Shown here piece by piece: positions 1-11,895 of a stretch of DNA of 64,000 nucleotides; the first letter of the stretch is position 1, and every line of letters begins with the position of its first letter. Location: contig NC_065904.1 of the NCBI RefSeq assembly GCF_905147045.1, forward strand, positions 5,084,001 to 5,148,000. Direction: 5' to 3'. Origin of the DNA: Nymphalis io. Its lineage: Eukaryota; Arthropoda; Insecta; Lepidoptera; Nymphalidae. The notes below the pieces were generated by a model, which saw only the letters and a list, made by a program, of their open reading frames with translations, ran no database searches and had not been told where the DNA came from. A program made the position numbers and the translations under genes.

Positions 1-362
1 ATGCCATGTTTAACAATAATTTCCAATCGAAATATTAAAGATTATGGTCTCTATTAATAAAATTTATTTACATTAAAACCTTAAATAAATAGTTATTATT
101 GTTTCTCTTATTATATCTTATTCAGATCAATCATGTTTGGCTTTGATTTTTACAGACAGTTCTATTACTCGGCCAACATACACAATTTACATATATATTT
201 TTAATAGTATTTAAAACCAGTCTTAAGCTAAGTCTTATCTACCCACTTGTACAGTAAGTAATACAGGCTACCGAAAAAAAAACGTCTTTTTTTCAAGCAT
301 ATCTAAATAGGTATTTGAACTCTTAGTTTTTATCGGATTACTGTCATATTGGATTATGATAT

Positions 363-480
363 AGTAAGCGCACTTGTGTTTACACACATTTATGCACTAT
401 AATATTTACTGTGAAGTTGGTTGGTCTCCATTGATAAGATGGCCACCGTGGTCGAAATGTGCTAGAAAGACTTACTGTCT
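363..480 (+). repeat. Family C SINE fragment
   Basis: Matches the 3' half of 5808-6172: GCGCACTTGTGTTTACACAC and TTGGTTGGTCTCCATTGA. Confidence 0.6.
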
Positions 481-567
481 CTTATAGCTGTAGCTGCGTA
501 AGCCTTTTACAACACTACAAGCACTTGATAACAACAACGCCAAACTTGTCAATACTACCTTCATTGA

Positions 568-611
568 AAAATATGAATGTGTTGTATTGCTATACAACAC
601 ATTCATATTTT
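568..611. repeat. Perfect 20-bp inverted repeat, 4-nt loop
   Basis: 568-587 is the exact reverse complement of 592-611, with loop TGCT. In the non-coding DNA before the first visible ZP exon. Confidence 0.9.
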
Positions 612-766
612 ACCTTTCCGAAGAAATAATATAAATAATAGCATATTCTACCTTTCCGAAGAAATAATATAAATAATGGTGTAAGCCGCATGAGAAATCA
701 ACAGAGTGGCTTCCGCTTGATCCCGAAAACGAGTATAATTGTATTAACAGATAATTTTATTTTCAG

Positions 767-3700
767 TGTCCCAGGTCTGTAACGAGGATGGCATGGAATT
801 CACCTTGCGATTGCCAGAAGGTTTCTACGGACGAATGTATACATACGGTTTCTATGATCGATGTTTCTTCCGCGGTAATGGCGGCGTTGTTAGTGCGCTT
901 AGGATTTCTGGAGCACATGGTTACCCTGAATGTGGTACTCAACGGGTATGATTTAATTTTTTTCAAATCATAGTTAATCATGCTCCAATAAAAAAACAGA
1001 ATAGAACATAGAACTTACAATTTCGTATCCTGATTTCAGTATGGTGATACCATGACCAATATCGTCGTTGTCCAATTTAGTGACAATGTTCAGACTTCGA
1101 GAGACAAACGCTTCAATTTAACCTGCTTATTTAGAGGACCAGCTGAAGCGGTCGTAACTTCGAATTACATTGGAGCTGGGTGAGATGTTTGTTCAAATAA
1201 ACCGTGTCTATTTGAAATTAATATATTTAAAATTGATTCCCTGAAATTGAAGCGGAAATCATTTTAAAATATATAAACATTTCAACTAGACGCAAGCGTT
1301 TTGTATGTTCGTATTAACAGTTAACAGATTGCGTGATTTAAAGTTGAGCGTGTCTAGTTATTTAGGGTAATGTTTCTAGTATTCCTAGAGTGGAAAGTTT
1401 ATGAGTCTGGGTTTAAGGTTTCTGAGAAGTGTTTATTTTACGCGTGATTTTACGCTTATCTGATTTGTTTGTGTGCGATTGGATTTTTTCGTTCTGTTCT
1501 AGGTAGTTAGCTTAATTTTCATTTCTAGTGCTAGGTATTTAGGTTTGTGTACATGTATGGGTCTATTTTATTTGTTTTGATTTTGAGTGCTGTTATAAAA
1601 CTAACAGCTACTAACGAAAAACTTTGAAAGGAGTCTTCGACATATTTTTCTCTGCTTATACGTACTTTTAAATAAGAATAAGCTCCAAACCTTCTCCTCA
1701 AAAAAAAAAAAGGGAGAGGAGGCCTTAGCCCAGCAGTGGGACATTAACAGGCTGTTACTGTTACTGTATACGTACTTTTGTTAATGTGAATTCTAAATAG
1801 AAGATTTCATTCAAAGTTACCGACCTGTTCCATAGTAAACTTATTTAAAGTCTAACCATAGTTTTGGGTACGACTTGGTTGACAGATCTGGAAGTCCGAT
1901 ACCGATCGAGTATCTACCGGAGGAAAGTTCACTGAACTCGAAGGTTCGTTTGTTGATATTGTACCAAGGCCGACCAACGACCACCATTGCCGTGGGAGAT
2001 CCTCTCACGTTTAGGCTTGAAGCACAGGATGGATATAACTATGCTACGGACATTTTTGCAACCAACGTGATCGCACGTGATCCATACTCCGGACGTTCAG
2101 TACAGCTTATTGACAGAGTGGGGTGAGTAATAAATTATTTATATTAACTCTTTCTGAATGTATATGTCGTGTACTATGTATATATATGCAAAATTTATTA
2201 ACATATAGCCTAAATCTTATAATCAATTCGAATATTTAGAAAATTCTCTTCTCGCATATAACATGATTTTTTATTTTACATTAATATTTTATAGAAGTAA
2301 AATATATTTTACTACTTTGTATTATGCAATTTCATTCATTATTATTTTTTCATTTAAAAATGATCATACAATACCAGGTGCCCAGTAGACCCTGACGTAT
2401 TCCCAGAGTTAGACAAAGGTCGTAGCGGCGATTCGCTGGAAGCAAGGTTCAATGCTTTCAAGATACCTGAATCGAATTTCTTAGTATTTGAAGCTACAGT
2501 AAGAACTTGTCGAGACGGCTGCCAACCGGTGAGTGATGTCATATTTAAATCATAAAATACCAGTAATTAGCATATCATTTGAAATTAATTGAATTAGTCT
2601 ATTTTTATGAAATTTAAACATTTTTGGTTGGATTTTGTGATTTTTAAAAATGTTCTTTCACCTTTTATGGTGGAGGATATGATGATATCGACTCGAAATA
2701 AATTGTATATACGATAATACGAGTAATCATAATTTTTGTTAAATTCTATTTAGCTGTTTCTTTTTAAATATAAGGACGTCAAATCACAGAATGATTTTGT
2801 TTTTTAACTGTGTTGTACCTTGATTTTATTGCAACATAGGTCTTTTAAATTTTCTAATATTTTAATGTATGTACTACTTCAAAAGTAGCTACTTACTTCT
2901 TCGAAACAATAATTACCTACGCGATTCTGCTTAAAAAGAAAAATATCTCTATGACGAAATAACTTATTAGGAACACAAATAATAATCTTTTAATTAACTA
3001 TATATAACCTGTATATAGTTTAATCTATATGCATAGACAAAATGAATAACTGTTTGTTTCAAGTTGATAACACTACATACGTCAATGGGTCTTTATAAAA
3101 AAATTGCTATGTTGTTATCATAATAGCTAAGGTTAGGGTTGAGCGTGGGTTATCTATACCTTAACGTCTATATTTGTGCAACTTAATAGGCGAATTACCA
3201 TTACATGTTTGCACATTTCTAATAATAAATGCCAATCAATTTAATAACAATTTTAAACTTTATTATTGATGTTTTTTTTTTTTTATAGAATAGGAAGGTG
3301 GACGAGCATATGGGCCACCTGATGGTAAGTGGTCACCAAACGCCCTTAGACATTGGCATTGTAAGAAATGTCAACCATCGCTTATAGCCAATGCGCCACC
3401 AAACTTGGGAACTAAGATTTTATGTCCCTTGTGCCTGTAATTACACTGGCTCACTCACCCTTCAAACCGGAACACAACAATATCAAGTATTGCTGTTTTG
3501 CGGTAGAATATCTGATGAGTGGGTGGTACCTACCCAGACGAGCTTGCACAAAGCCCTACCACCAGTATGTTGTTATCAAAAACGATTGTCCTTACTTGTT
3601 GTCGATACTAATATAACTTATTGTTCCTTATAATGAAGTATATTATATCATATAGTATTTTTATTGTTTTGCCAAAAGCTATGTAAAGCTTGATTGAAAA

Positions 3701-5509
3701 CTAAATTTATTAACAGATTTCATTTTCATCATACATAATTATCTCATGCGTGAGGTTTAAGCTTGCAAATTTATGAAAGTAGAAAAAGAATGACTTAGCA
3801 CTTATATAAATATCTTCAGGCTTATTGTCCAAGTCACACTGGAAGATCAGAGCCATCGTTCGGTCGTCGACGAAGAGATACAAACTCCACCGAGACTGAA
3901 GATAATACAGCAGTCAAAGAAGATGACAAAGCCAACAAAACTGATAACAAAAGCGAAGCGTCCGTTTTTAAAGTATCATATGAAGAAGCAAGCGTTGATA
4001 AGTATTTGAAAAATGAAGTTGAAACACCAAGTCACGTGCGAAAAATGATTGAGGTAAATCGAAAAGAAAACAGACAAAATTTTCTATTAGATTTATAAGA
4101 TACCACCTTACTTTTATTAAGTTGGTACCTGATGTCTTTAGCTAAATAAAATTTCAAACAATCGTAAAAAAATTGTAGGTTTAATCATTTAATAAATATT
4201 TATTTCCTTACTTAAACATTTACTCATAAAACGAATATATAGTTATTTTACAAATCATGACTCCGTGCTGTTGGCAAGAATGCTGGCAGCTTTACCCCGT
4301 CGTGATGAGAAAGTACCAAATATGTCTTAATAGAGTTTTCGACAATAAAAACGAAACGAAGTATAATTGGTGATTTTTCAAGTTGGTGTACCAAATAGTT
4401 CCTTTTCAATCACAAGGTGTTCGACAACCGCAACGAGCTAATCGAGGAGAACGGTGTAGCGGACTCCGCGCCGGTGGTGGCGGCGGCGGGCGTGTGCGTG
4501 TCGCCGCAGCACTACCGCGCGCTGCTCGTGGCGCTCTGCGTGCTGTTGTCGCTGCTGCTGGCCATGCTCACTGTTGCGCTCTATATATACAAGTGAGCTG
4601 GTTAAATTTTGTATAGTTTTACCGTCGAGAATTTCTCGGGTAAGATCTAAAGGAACCGATACCAAAGTAATACTAAATAAGGAACATGGTTTCTTTTTTA
4701 GATAAATATTATTAAATTGTACCTACTCTACTAAAAGCAACGCAATCATTATTGCCATGAAAAAAAAAACGTTGCATTGTGATACCCAGCTGTAGGATAC
4801 GTAGTGGGATATACTTTTGTTTTGTAACTGATTGGAGTTTCCGTGCGCAGACGCTACTGGCGCGTGGTGCGTAAGAACCTGCAGGTGTGCGTGCGCGACA
4901 GCAGCCCGCGCGCCGCCGCGCCCGCGCCGCACCACGCGCGGCCCTCGCTCTTCTCCGCCTCACATCTACATAAACCCTTTTCGCTAAGGTAACGTCGTCC
5001 TCATATATCGTACTCAGCTTTATAAATGCATCACCATTTTAACAAAAATATGTATTCAATGTGTAAATTAATTACGGTAAATTAAAAACAGGACCGTATC
5101 GTATCACGGGCACAGAATATACTTTTGCTTTTTAATTATATGAAAGATATAGCATTTTCAAAGTGAGTTATGCATAGATTGGTTTTCTATGCAGAAAACG
5201 TACTACATCATAATTATGTCACCCGTGATATGTACGGTTAGGTATAGGTTGAACTTAATCAAATTGTTTAAAATTTACTCGTTTTGGATATTTATAAAAA
5301 ATTCAACTGATGATTTTTTTCACAGTGGACTCGGAAGAAACTTCTCAGATATGGGCGAGGAAGCGGGCTCTTCTGGTCGATTGGCGAATGCATTTGACGA
5401 CGGCAGCGAACCTATTTATACAGACCCATCGCTGTTCGAACGATCTCGGTCTCTTCGTTCCTTGCACTCAATGGACTTGAAGCCGGACCGACGTGATCAT
5501 CATGCATAA
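767..5509 (+). CDS. ZP-domain transmembrane protein (3' part, eight exons)
   Basis: Exons 767-945, 1040-1179, 1886-2122, 2378-2528, 3820-4053, 4417-4592, 4851-4988 and 5326-5509; GT-AG borders and phases all agree, giving 478 residues to a TAA stop. The first four exons and the start of the fifth encode a zona pellucida module: it opens with VCNEDGMEFTLRLPEGFYGR, contains paired cysteines (YDRCFFRGNGG, YPECGTQ, LTCLFRG, VGCPVDP, RTCRDGC) and closes with AYCPS. A tetrabasic RRRR furin site follows (3865-3876), then an acidic/Lys-rich spacer, a Leu/Ala-rich transmembrane helix (about 4512-4589) and a basic, Ser-rich cytoplasmic tail. Known insect ZP proteins of this layout are apical matrix proteins that polymerise after furin cleavage and shape cuticle; that role here is inference. 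The signal peptide and 5' exon are not visible. I could not decide which of the insect ZP paralogues it is. Confidence 0.9.
1683..1770 (+). repeat. Family B SINE, 3' end only
   Basis: Contains CTCCAAACCTTCTCCTC, CAGCAGTGGGACATTAACAG and the CTGTTACTGTTACTG tail. The tRNA-like head is missing. Lies in a ZP gene intron. Confidence 0.75.
3272..3565 (-). repeat. Family A SINE-like element, full length
   Basis: Poly(T) at 3272-3284 is the reverse of the poly(A) tail, and the other end is the CTGGTGGTAGGGCTTTGTGC-type head. It lies in the ZP gene intron. Its antisense strand is open for about 80 codons, an artefact shared by many copies. Confidence 0.85.
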
Positions 5510-5546
5510 ATACGAAAAACCCTCAATTTTCTTATCTAACTTTTAT

Positions 5547-5552
5547 AATAAA
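5547..5552 (+). terminator. Polyadenylation signal of the ZP-domain gene
   Basis: An AATAAA hexamer lies 38 bp after the TAA stop of the ZP gene in AT-rich sequence. It is the first such signal downstream, so the 3' UTR is probably very short. No transcript evidence is available. Confidence 0.5.
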
Positions 5553-5807
5553 ATCATAACTCTGCTAAGAATAACTGCCTAAATGTGCTCAGATTTTAAT
5601 CCGTCCAAAGAGTATTTATACATATTTTGTATTTTTTTTTTACATAACTCTTTAATTCTACTATACTTTTAAAGGTTTATCTTAAGTCAGTACTAATGAA
5701 TAAATTTTACAGTTATTACTTTGTATTTCATTTTATATCTTACGATATTTTATATCAACATTATTGTGGCATTAATAAGTCTATTATAATTACTATACTT
5801 ACGACTG

Positions 5808-6172
5808 CCTCGTGGGTCTTGTGGCTAGATATAAAGTCGCAGATCCCGAGGTTATGGGTTCAAATCCTAGGTCGGCCGATAAAAGTTAGTGAGTTTTTCT
5901 GTCAAAAGATTCTCAGTAGCTGCGGAGTCTGGGAGTTAAAAGTGTGTATACTCCCATGCCTCGAAAAGCACGTGAAGCCGTTGGTTCTGCGCCTGAACTC
6001 TTTCCGGTCGTGTCGAATTGCCGTCTCATCGGATTGCGAGATTAAGGGAATATTGAGTGTACCTGTGTTTGTACACGCACTTGTGCACTATATGTCCTGC
6101 GTAGTTGGCTGATCTCTCTTGAGATTGCCCGCTATGGACGGAATCGGTCAGGAGGACATCATCATCATTACT
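5808..6172 (+). repeat. Family C tRNA-derived SINE, full length
   Basis: The head GCCTCGTGGGTCTTGTGGCT and B-box GGGTTCAAATCC look tRNA-like. The body ends in GGTCAGGAGGACATCATCAT, an ATC-type tail. It lies about 300 bp after the ZP gene stop. Confidence 0.8.
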
Positions 6173-6528
6173 ATATGTCTTTGGTCTTATTTATCTATTA
6201 ATTTACTATGTACATATTAATTATTACAGAGGTATGCGGTATAAAAACTACTCACACGTAGCCTTGTGGCGTGCTAACAATACTAATACTACTCAAAGAT
6301 ACCTATTTAGATTAAACCTTTTTAAAGATTAATTAAACAAACAATAAATTAAACATTTAATTACTTTTTAGAGATTTGACATGTTTCTAACAAAAAGAAA
6401 ATCACTATAACTACAAAATAAGCAACATCGTCTCAAAGTATCCTGTTACCAAGCACGCATCTCTATTTCCTGACAAAAAATAAAATCTGCGAGATGTTAG
6501 CTAACTAGTATTTTCATTTATTTTTTAA

Positions 6529-6845
6529 TATATAGGCTAGCGCTTGGCTGTTATCATACCTGATGAAAAGTGAAGATACAGTCTAAGGTGGAGCGCGCTT
6601 GCCTAGAATCTTCTATTCACTATTGACTTGAAGGTACCCACATTGTAGGTGGTGTTTGCGAGGGTATTCCAGACCTTACTGGTGCGTATCAGAAACGAGG
6701 AAGCAATTATCAAGTTCTACAACTTTTCTCTAGAACTCAATCATATATCTCTCATCGTTAAGGCAGCGTTCGTAAGAAACGTTTTCGTTCTACCATTCTT
6801 TCTCCGACTAACTTTGCAAATCCCACTACCACGAAAAAATCTTTT
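6529..6845. repeat. LINE-like or other interspersed repeat fragment
   Basis: Begins ATATATAGGCTAGCGCTTGG and includes TGGAGCGCGCTTGCCTAGAA. The start is shared with 25939-26035. It abuts a family A element. Family not identified. Confidence 0.55.
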
Positions 6846-6861
6846 CATGTTTCGGGTTAAA

Positions 6862-7159
6862 TTTTTTTATAGAATAGAATGGCGGACGAGCATATGGGCC
6901 ATGATGGTAAGTGGTCACCAACGCCCATAAACATTGGCATTGTAAGAAATGTTAACCATCGCTTAAATCACCAATGCGCCACCAACCATGGGAACTAAGA
7001 TTTTATGTCCCTTGTGCCTGCAATTACACTGGCTTACTCACATTTCAAACCGGAACACAACAATACCAAGTACTGCTGCTTTGCGATAGAATATCTGATG
7101 AGTGGGTGGTACCTGTACCTCGTCTGGGTAGACGAGCTTGCACAAAGCTCTACCACCAG
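6862..7159 (-). repeat. Family A SINE-like element
   Basis: About 290 bp, close to the copies at 3272 and 57287, with its poly(A) end at 6862. It abuts the LINE-like fragment 6529-6845 and carries a small local duplication (GTACCTCGTCTGG-type) near its head. Confidence 0.85.
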
Positions 7160-8477
7160 TAAATATATAGCCTACGACACTCACAAATGATTGCCTTTTA
7201 TTAGTAAAAGAATTTTCAAAATCGGTTAGGTAGATCCATAGATTACACCCTACAACCTCACAAACTTTACCTCTTTATAATATTAGTATAAATATAGATT
7301 TATATTTCAATTGGTATATATTTTATAACTTTTACATGATGACCAGATCACGTGAGTCGTGACCGAAGGTCACATCACATCACATCATGACGTGTCTACT
7401 TTCACAACCATGGACATTTATTGGCTAAGTGCCTGTGAAAATAAATTTACAGTATTGTAATAATTCACTATTGCTTCATTATTAATTTAATATGAATATT
7501 TTAAGAATACAACAGACAAAATACTAATTAGTATTTTAGACATGTTCCCATCAAATTTTTGGCTCAAGACCATGTAGACTTTAGTGCTTAATCAATTTTG
7601 AGAATTATTGAAGTTGAAAACGCTAGAAATATATTACTATGGTAATATGTACTGTAAAGACGTCACACTGCATTTACGAAACGGCAGCTTCGTCCGTCTG
7701 GACTTCGTTTTGTTAGGTACAAAAATCCTTTAATTATAGATATGTAATATTTAAGTTAATAGGAAGCAGTGAGAGTCTAGTTGATTTGACTGTTAGACTG
7801 CAAAGCACAAAACAGTTAGTTCTAGGCCTAGGGCCGACCTAAGAAATTAGGCGTCCTTTTATATCTGAATATAATTAAATAAAACTACATCGCGTTGTTT
7901 TAATAATTGTACTTAGATACTTGCCTAAATAAATAATGCTGTCCATTTCTATTCAAAAATTATGAGTTTATATAGTATCCCTACTTATTTTACTTCCTTC
8001 CGCCATTGGGGCCTAATTCCATAAAATCTTGATATCACTGTTTGTTATAAGACAAAACGCCTTATTTAATTAGTGTAAATATTTCTATCTTGACAAACAA
8101 CAATAACACCCCAATTACTCTTCGCTCTACTGTTTGTCACATCCTATTAATATTACTTCTACAATATGTTTTCTTTCAAAAGCCTATTTACCATTTTATT
8201 TGTGCATTTTCAACTTGAAAATTGCACACAAACCTTCCTCATTTCCCTACTCGAGGGGCGAATTGAAATAAAAGCTTATAGTTTAGCCGTGAAAACGTAA
8301 CAGACAACCAAAAAACTTACTTTCTCATTTATAATATTACGTATATTATTTCACAGTCGATATTTTTAACCAATGCAAAATGTATTATGAGCCTATTATT
8401 CTACTATTAAGAGCGGAGATGTATTGTAAGTTATTTTAAAAATAAAAAGACATAAGTAATATGAATACAACTATTTT

Positions 8478-8483
8478 TTTAAT
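8478..8483 (-). terminator. NELF-B: Possible variant polyadenylation signal of NELF-B
   Basis: Read on the minus strand this is ATTAAA, about 60 bp after the NELF-B stop codon. No canonical AATAAA is seen between 8400 and 8543 on that strand, so the variant hexamer is the best local candidate. Weakly supported. Confidence 0.3.
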
Positions 8484-8543
8484 AAAAATAATTTCTTCTT
8501 TTTCAATATAGTTGTAGTGTTGTTTACTTAAATTTCAATAATA

Positions 8544-10313
8544 CTATATATTATGATAGGGTGCTGGTGTGGGAACGCTCATGAGAGGTGAATCCAAATA
8601 TTCCATTTCAGTAGTACTCAGAGCTGGCTCTGTCTGAGTATTCATCTTTTGTTGTAAAGTTTCATACAACTTATGAACAGACTCGTTATGCTGGGTTCCA
8701 GGCTGTAAGGCTTTCATTAAAGTCTGAATTCTTGTTTCTGGCAACTTTGGATGTATATACCATAGTAGCTTTAACAGATGTCTCGTAACATTATCTTTAG
8801 ATAAACCAGCAAAGAAAAATTCATCAAATAAGACTGTGCTGAAGTCTTCACCCTGGAACTCATCAGGCAGCTGTATTAACAAAGCAACAAGAGCATGTAA
8901 AAATGGATCTTCATATGCTCGGCCATCTTTGCAACTTCCTAAAATACTGAGAATCCTAAGGATAGCTCCTCTATCTCTTAGTTTAGCGGCATGGAGTGTA
9001 TAGTACATAGCCAATACACCGCACACAGCACTCTCTCTCATGTATGCTTCACAGGCATCAGGAGGAGGTCCCGAATGTTCAATGGTTGTAATAGCTGACT
9101 CTCTTTCATCTGGAGGAAGTTTGTTATGCAAAGCACGGACTTGATCATCAACCATGAGAGACATTAAGGCGGGAAGATACTTAGTTACTACTTGGCTGTC
9201 GAGTTTAGGCTCTTTAAAATCTTGTGAATCAATCATCTCCCACGCACTTAGACCTAATGCAAGCATTCTGAGTAATAGAATTAATATTGTATTGTCTCTC
9301 GGAAGTCCTTCAGTGTTTATTAAATGTTGTAAAATTTTAATGGCAGAAGTAGCCAAGAAGTTAACAGCATACGGATCACATAATGTCATTGATAGATCTC
9401 CTAAAACTTGTTCATGACCTTTTTTTATACTGTCTAAGAATCCTTGTAATTCTCTTGACCTTTTAATATCAACATTTCTCTCTCTTATACATGCATCCAA
9501 ACACCATGTGAACTTGTGGCATGGGTCCACAGATATAATATCTTGCACTTCAGAATCATGAAGTGCCATTAATAGTTCAGCTCTTAATGTGCAATAGTGT
9601 ACATTTCTTGTTCGCAGGAACAATGTACGAAGAAACTGTAGAACCATATCATAGAGTTTAACACTTGTACCAATCATATGTGCCAGCTTCTGTACAACAG
9701 CACCCTGTCTTCTCACTTTTGGTGAAGGTGCAAAAAACATATTTGAATCTTTCTCATGATCAAATAATACATTTTCTTTCTCTCTTATGTATTGACTGAG
9801 TAATGGTGACACTTCATCACCAAATAATGATTGGTTGTCTTGCCAAATTTGTCTTTTTACTTCTGTATCTGTGTCGTTATAGAGATCTCTATCGCGAACT
9901 AACACTTTTAAGAATTTATCATCAATATGTGATGTATTTTTTAAAATACTCATAATAACAGGTCTAAGAGCCTTTACTTTAACGACAGGAAAACTTTTAA
10001 GTAAAAGTTCTTTAAGTTTTTTTTCATGTTCTTTTTTATCTTTAGTAGTACCAATCTCATTAATATGTGTTATTAGTTTATCCCTTAATTCTTCTAAAAC
10101 AGATGTATGAAAATCGAGTCTGCGAACACCGTGAAGATCCAATAAAGGTAGCATAGGCCTTAAAGAGGGCAGTAATATACCATTTTCTAGTTGAAACTCT
10201 TCAATTGCTTTTAAGGGATCGGTACAACTTGTAAGAGCGTCTCGAAGAAATGTTTGGCCGGGTACTCCTACATCTTCTAATCCAGTCCCAGGTAATTTAC
10301 TTGATGAAGCCAT
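8544..10313 (-). CDS. NELF-B: Negative elongation factor B (NELF-B/COBRA1)
   Basis: An intronless 589-residue reading frame with ATG at 10311-10313 and TAG at 8544-8546. The whole length matches the COBRA1 family as I know it: N-terminal FLRDALTSCTDPLKAIEEF and LPSLRPMLPLLDLHGVRRLD, helical repeats through the middle (KLAHMIGTSVKLYDMVLQFL, CTLRAELLMALHD) and a conserved helical C-terminus (LLKLLWYIHPKLPETRIQTL). Human and fly NELF-B are about 580-595 residues, so this is full length. NELF-B is the scaffold subunit of the NELF complex, which with DSIF holds RNA polymerase II paused near promoters in the nucleus. The gene lacks introns while both neighbours are intron-rich, but it has no poly(A) remnant or duplication marking it as a retrocopy. 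It is divergent from CWF19L1, 1.6 kb away. Confidence 0.96.
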   Translation of the reverse strand: MASSSKLPGTGLEDVGVPGQTFLRDALTSCTDPLKAIEEFQLENGILLPSLRPMLPLLDLHGVRRLDFHTSVLEELRDKLITHINEIGTTKDKKEHEKKLKELLLKSFPVVKVKALRPVIMSILKNTSHIDDKFLKVLVRDRDLYNDTDTEVKRQIWQDNQSLFGDEVSPLLSQYIREKENVLFDHEKDSNMFFAPSPKVRRQGAVVQKLAHMIGTSVKLYDMVLQFLRTLFLRTRNVHYCTLRAELLMALHDSEVQDIISVDPCHKFTWCLDACIRERNVDIKRSRELQGFLDSIKKGHEQVLGDLSMTLCDPYAVNFLATSAIKILQHLINTEGLPRDNTILILLLRMLALGLSAWEMIDSQDFKEPKLDSQVVTKYLPALMSLMVDDQVRALHNKLPPDERESAITTIEHSGPPPDACEAYMRESAVCGVLAMYYTLHAAKLRDRGAILRILSILGSCKDGRAYEDPFLHALVALLIQLPDEFQGEDFSTVLFDEFFFAGLSKDNVTRHLLKLLWYIHPKLPETRIQTLMKALQPGTQHNESVHKLYETLQQKMNTQTEPALSTTEMEYLDSPLMSVPTPAPYHNI

Positions 10314-11895
10314 ATTTTTTTATTTATTAACTACAACGTATTACAAAAATTATGAGTTGTAACAAAATAAGAAGTTTAAATAAACAATACGTTTGTCTCT
10401 TGTCCATTTATATAATATTCATTCACATTCACCATTTCTCGCCTCCAAGATCGAACTGCCGCCTGTAGCAAAGTCATACGTCAACGTCATCAATCTTGTC
10501 AGTTTTCATAATCACAGATTGTGTTGCCAACCTTAAAAAGTTAAAAATTAATGTGGCTATAACTAGTTAAGTGGAATAGTGTGGTATTACGAATATAAGA
10601 AAATTATTCAATAATTGTTTAAGAGCGTAATACAACAGAACAATAAGAAAATTGCATGCAATTTGAAAATTTAAGTTTTACTCCCCCGAGTGGAATAAGG
10701 TATACTAACCATTTAACTTTAACCGTTTTTCTGTTCTTAAGAAATTAGACTACGTAGGTAGTATAGAGATACATAGTAGTATATTTGTATATAAAAAGTT
10801 CATCAACTCAAAATTTCAGAATTTTTACTTTCCGAGAAAGTTCTGACTTAAAAATGGGCTATTTTCAAATTATTATATATAATTAGTGAACACATATTAT
10901 AAATTTTATAAACGCGAAAGTTTGTGAAGATGGACGGATTGATGGAGCGTTGAATTTTTGGTACTCTTTCAAAACTTATTGAACGGACTTGGATGAAATT
11001 TGAAAAATAGAAAGCTTATATCCTGATTTAATAATAGGCCACCTAACATCTTTCCCCATTCTTCACACGCGGGCGTAGCCGCGGCCGAATCTAATAGGCT
11101 ATAAAACATAAGTAAAGTAAAATAAGAAATACATGTCATAGTTGCAAATGAAATAAAATAATTTAAACTAAATAATAGATGGGTAGAACTATAACTTAAC
11201 CTACAAAATATTAAGTAATATTCATTATATTATAATAATATTAATCAATATTATTGTGAAATATATAATAAGTATAAGAATATTAAAAAACGACCTAAAA
11301 CTTCAGTGTATAGTAATTTCTTATAAATATTGTATAATAAGTAGAATCTACTTTATTAATCGTGGTACGATGAATGATGATTTAGTAAAATGAAAAATCT
11401 ATAAATTATGAATAAGGTTTACTGGTAAATAAGTTTTATTTAGACATTTTATAAAACTCTATAAATTAAAAGTAATAAGTAAAATATTTAAAATTGAATA
11501 TAAAAGAATACAATATAAGTTAGAATCTTCGAAGAAATAAAAAAATATATTTAAGTTTCGTATTCATTTATTAAAAACAGTTATTTCCACAGAGTACATA
11601 GTTACGGGTTTTTCAGCATAATTATTAATCACTAACAATGGCAATATTGGCAATTGATATTTGACAATTGACAAGGTAATGCTTGTCATGTCAAGTTTCA
11701 AACTATAATATACTAATATATACAACACACAATTTACAATTAGAATATTTTTACAATATAAGTTTAAATAATAGTCACGAAATCCTAAATAGTCATGCTT
11801 ATATAAAAACTTATTATTCTTTACTTTTAAATTTTTAAGCATCGAAATTTAGTGATTAAGACGAAAACCAAGAACAGAAATTGCGTTTTCTAAAA
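10314..11895. promoter_or_regulatory. Divergent intergenic region between NELF-B and CWF19L1
   Basis: This 1.58-kb segment separates two head-to-head housekeeping genes and should contain both promoters. No TATA or Inr element can be assigned with confidence. About 10905-11100 is an old interspersed repeat with the GC-rich CGCGGGCGTAGCCGCGGCCG motif common in lepidopteran repeat ends. The remainder to 11880 is very AT-rich and looks empty. Confidence 0.4.
10905..11100. repeat. Old interspersed repeat fragment
   Basis: The segment runs from a GCGAAAGTTTGTGAAGATGG-type start to a GC-rich ACGCGGGCGTAGCCGCGG end. A relative with the GCGAAAGTAGTTTTCTCTG-type start lies at 40908-41060. Both are degenerate, and I cannot name the family. 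Confidence 0.4.

Larger units (their letters stand above)
1..766. other. Intron or upstream DNA of the ZP-domain gene
   Basis: AT-rich non-coding sequence before the first exon I can support. It holds a family C SINE fragment (363-480), a perfect 20-bp hairpin (568-611) and a 29-bp direct repeat (about 611-640 and 650-678). The 3' end (754-766) is the pyrimidine tract and AG acceptor for the exon at 767. I saw no signal-peptide exon here, so the ZP gene's 5' coding exon is probably outside the window. Confidence 0.5.
5553..8543. other. Intergenic region between the ZP gene and NELF-B
   Basis: The ZP gene and NELF-B converge here. The region holds a full family C SINE (5808-6172), a LINE-like fragment (6529-6845) and a family A SINE (6862-7159). 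Open frames within it are inside these repeats. The rest (7160-8543) is unique AT-rich sequence in which I see no gene. Confidence 0.6.

Noticed and set aside
3391..3633. Recurring 60-97 residue ORFs containing an FYVPCACNYTGSLT-type sequence (also near 6974, 14803, 22773, 26953, 54824, 57276)
   Set aside because: They are the antisense strand of family A SINE copies. The frame persists because the copies are young; there are no start contexts, introns or conserved ends to support a protein.
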